The notes under the pieces are model-generated. The model saw only the letters and a program-made list of their open reading frames with translations, made no database searches and was not told the origin of the DNA. This document shows positions 7,023-7,603 of a stretch of 7,603 nt of DNA, in pieces; the stretch's first letter is position 1; every line of letters begins with the position of its first letter. Made by a program: the position numbers and the translations under genes. The stretch is from an uncultured Bacilli bacterium. Its GTDB lineage: Bacteria; Bacillota_I; Bacilli_A; ML615J-28; CAG-313. The stretch is taken from contig CANQWZ010000064.1 of NCBI GenBank assembly GCA_947627685.1, positions 1 to 7,603 on the forward strand. Direction: 5' to 3'.

Positions 7023-7603
7023 AAATTATAATTGTTGCCTCATCGCCATATAAAACTTTCCATAAATTATATAAATTAAACCCCTCTGATTTTTTTATCG
7101 GTGTTGATGGTGGAGCTTTAACTTTAATTAATAATCATATCAAACCCGATGTTGCCATAGGTGATTTTGATAGCTGTAGTGATTTTAAAAAAATCAAAGA
7201 TAATGCCCTTGAAATGCTTACTTATAATAGGGTAAAAGATGAAACTGATTTAGAACTAGCCTTAAAATATTTAGAAGGGTTAAAAGGAGCTAACAATCTA
7301 GATGTCTTAATTTATGATGCTACCGGTGGTAGATTAGATCATGAATTTAATAATTTTAAATTACTTACCAAATATCAAGATTTTAGAATAAGAATTATTG
7401 ATGAAAACAATGAAGTATTATATCTTGGTAGTAATGCTTCGTATCGCTTGAAAAAACAAGAATATCAATACTTTTCACTATTTGCGCCTACTTTTGCGCA
7501 AGTTAGCATTGAAAATGCTTGCTATGAATTACATAATGTAACCCTTTCATCTAATGATACTTATGCCATTAGTAATGAACCGCTAAATGATACAGACGTT
7601 ACT
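7019..7603 (+). CDS. thiN: Thiamine pyrophosphokinase, 3' end outside window
   Basis: ThiN transfers pyrophosphate from ATP to thiamine, making thiamine pyrophosphate, cofactor of transketolase and pyruvate dehydrogenase. The frame starts at the ATG overlapping the rpe stop (ATGA) and stays open to the right edge, giving 195 residues; the family is about 210, so only a short tail is missing. Motifs run in order: GVDGGALTLI (28-37), IGDFDS (47-52), KDETDLELAL (73-82), ATGGRLDH (101-108), SLFAPT (153-158) and ISNEP (184-188). The aspartates in these blocks are the expected nucleotide and magnesium site. AGAGG about 13 nt upstream is far for a ribosome binding site, so coupling to rpe is likely. 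The rsgA-rpe-thiN order is standard in Bacillota. Having ThiN alone suggests use of imported or salvaged thiamine, but the rest of the pathway is outside view. Confidence 0.92.
   Translation, partial: MKIIIVASSPYKTFHKLYKLNPSDFFIGVDGGALTLINNHIKPDVAIGDFDSCSDFKKIKDNALEMLTYNRVKDETDLELALKYLEGLKGANNLDVLIYDATGGRLDHEFNNFKLLTKYQDFRIRIIDENNEVLYLGSNASYRLKKQEYQYFSLFAPTFAQVSIENACYELHNVTLSSNDTYAISNEPLNDTDVT

Overview
The window comes from a very AT-rich, low-GC Gram-positive-type genome using the standard bacterial code. Conserved tryptophans are all TGG, which argues against the UGA=Trp Mycoplasma/Spiroplasma code. Gene content and order (rsmB-rlmN-rsgA-rpe-thiN) are those of Bacillota. The AT bias and compact gene junctions suggest a reduced-genome lineage of Bacilli, such as the Erysipelotrichia/RF39/Acholeplasma side, but this placement is inference.

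Layout. Positions 1-626 hold the C-terminal half of enolase (eno) on the + strand. It converges on a leftward two-gene operon, and a perfect 24-bp palindrome at 634-657 lies between them as a probable bidirectional terminator. The leftward operon (2349 to 636) encodes Lgt, the lipoprotein diacylglyceryl transferase, followed with an 8-nt overlap by a four-helix DUF1461/TIGR01906-type membrane protein. That second protein is probably a Lit-like lipoprotein intramolecular transacylase. Together they would attach and then rearrange the lipid on the N-terminal cysteine of lipoproteins.

A 219-bp intergenic region (2350-2568) carries two outward-facing sigma-A-type promoters, each with a 17-nt spacer: TTGACA/TAAAAT driving lgt and TTGAAA/TATAAT driving the rightward operon. 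The rightward operon (2569 to beyond the right edge) holds an unrecognised 218-residue protein, rsmB, rlmN, rsgA, rpe and the start of thiN. Every junction is an overlap of 4 or 8 nt or a gap of 0-1 nt, so translation is probably coupled throughout. The functions are 16S rRNA m5C methylation, 23S rRNA/tRNA m2A methylation, 30S subunit maturation, pentose phosphate epimerisation and thiamine pyrophosphate synthesis. This is the classic Bacillota cluster, with prpC-prkC absent between rlmN and rsgA, and with the unknown protein where fmt usually precedes rsmB.

Most of the window is ordinary housekeeping. The points that merit attention are the lgt-lit-like pair with its variant Lgt active site, and the unusually AT-rich unknown gene translationally coupled to rsmB. 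I see no mobile element, CRISPR array, tRNA or rRNA.
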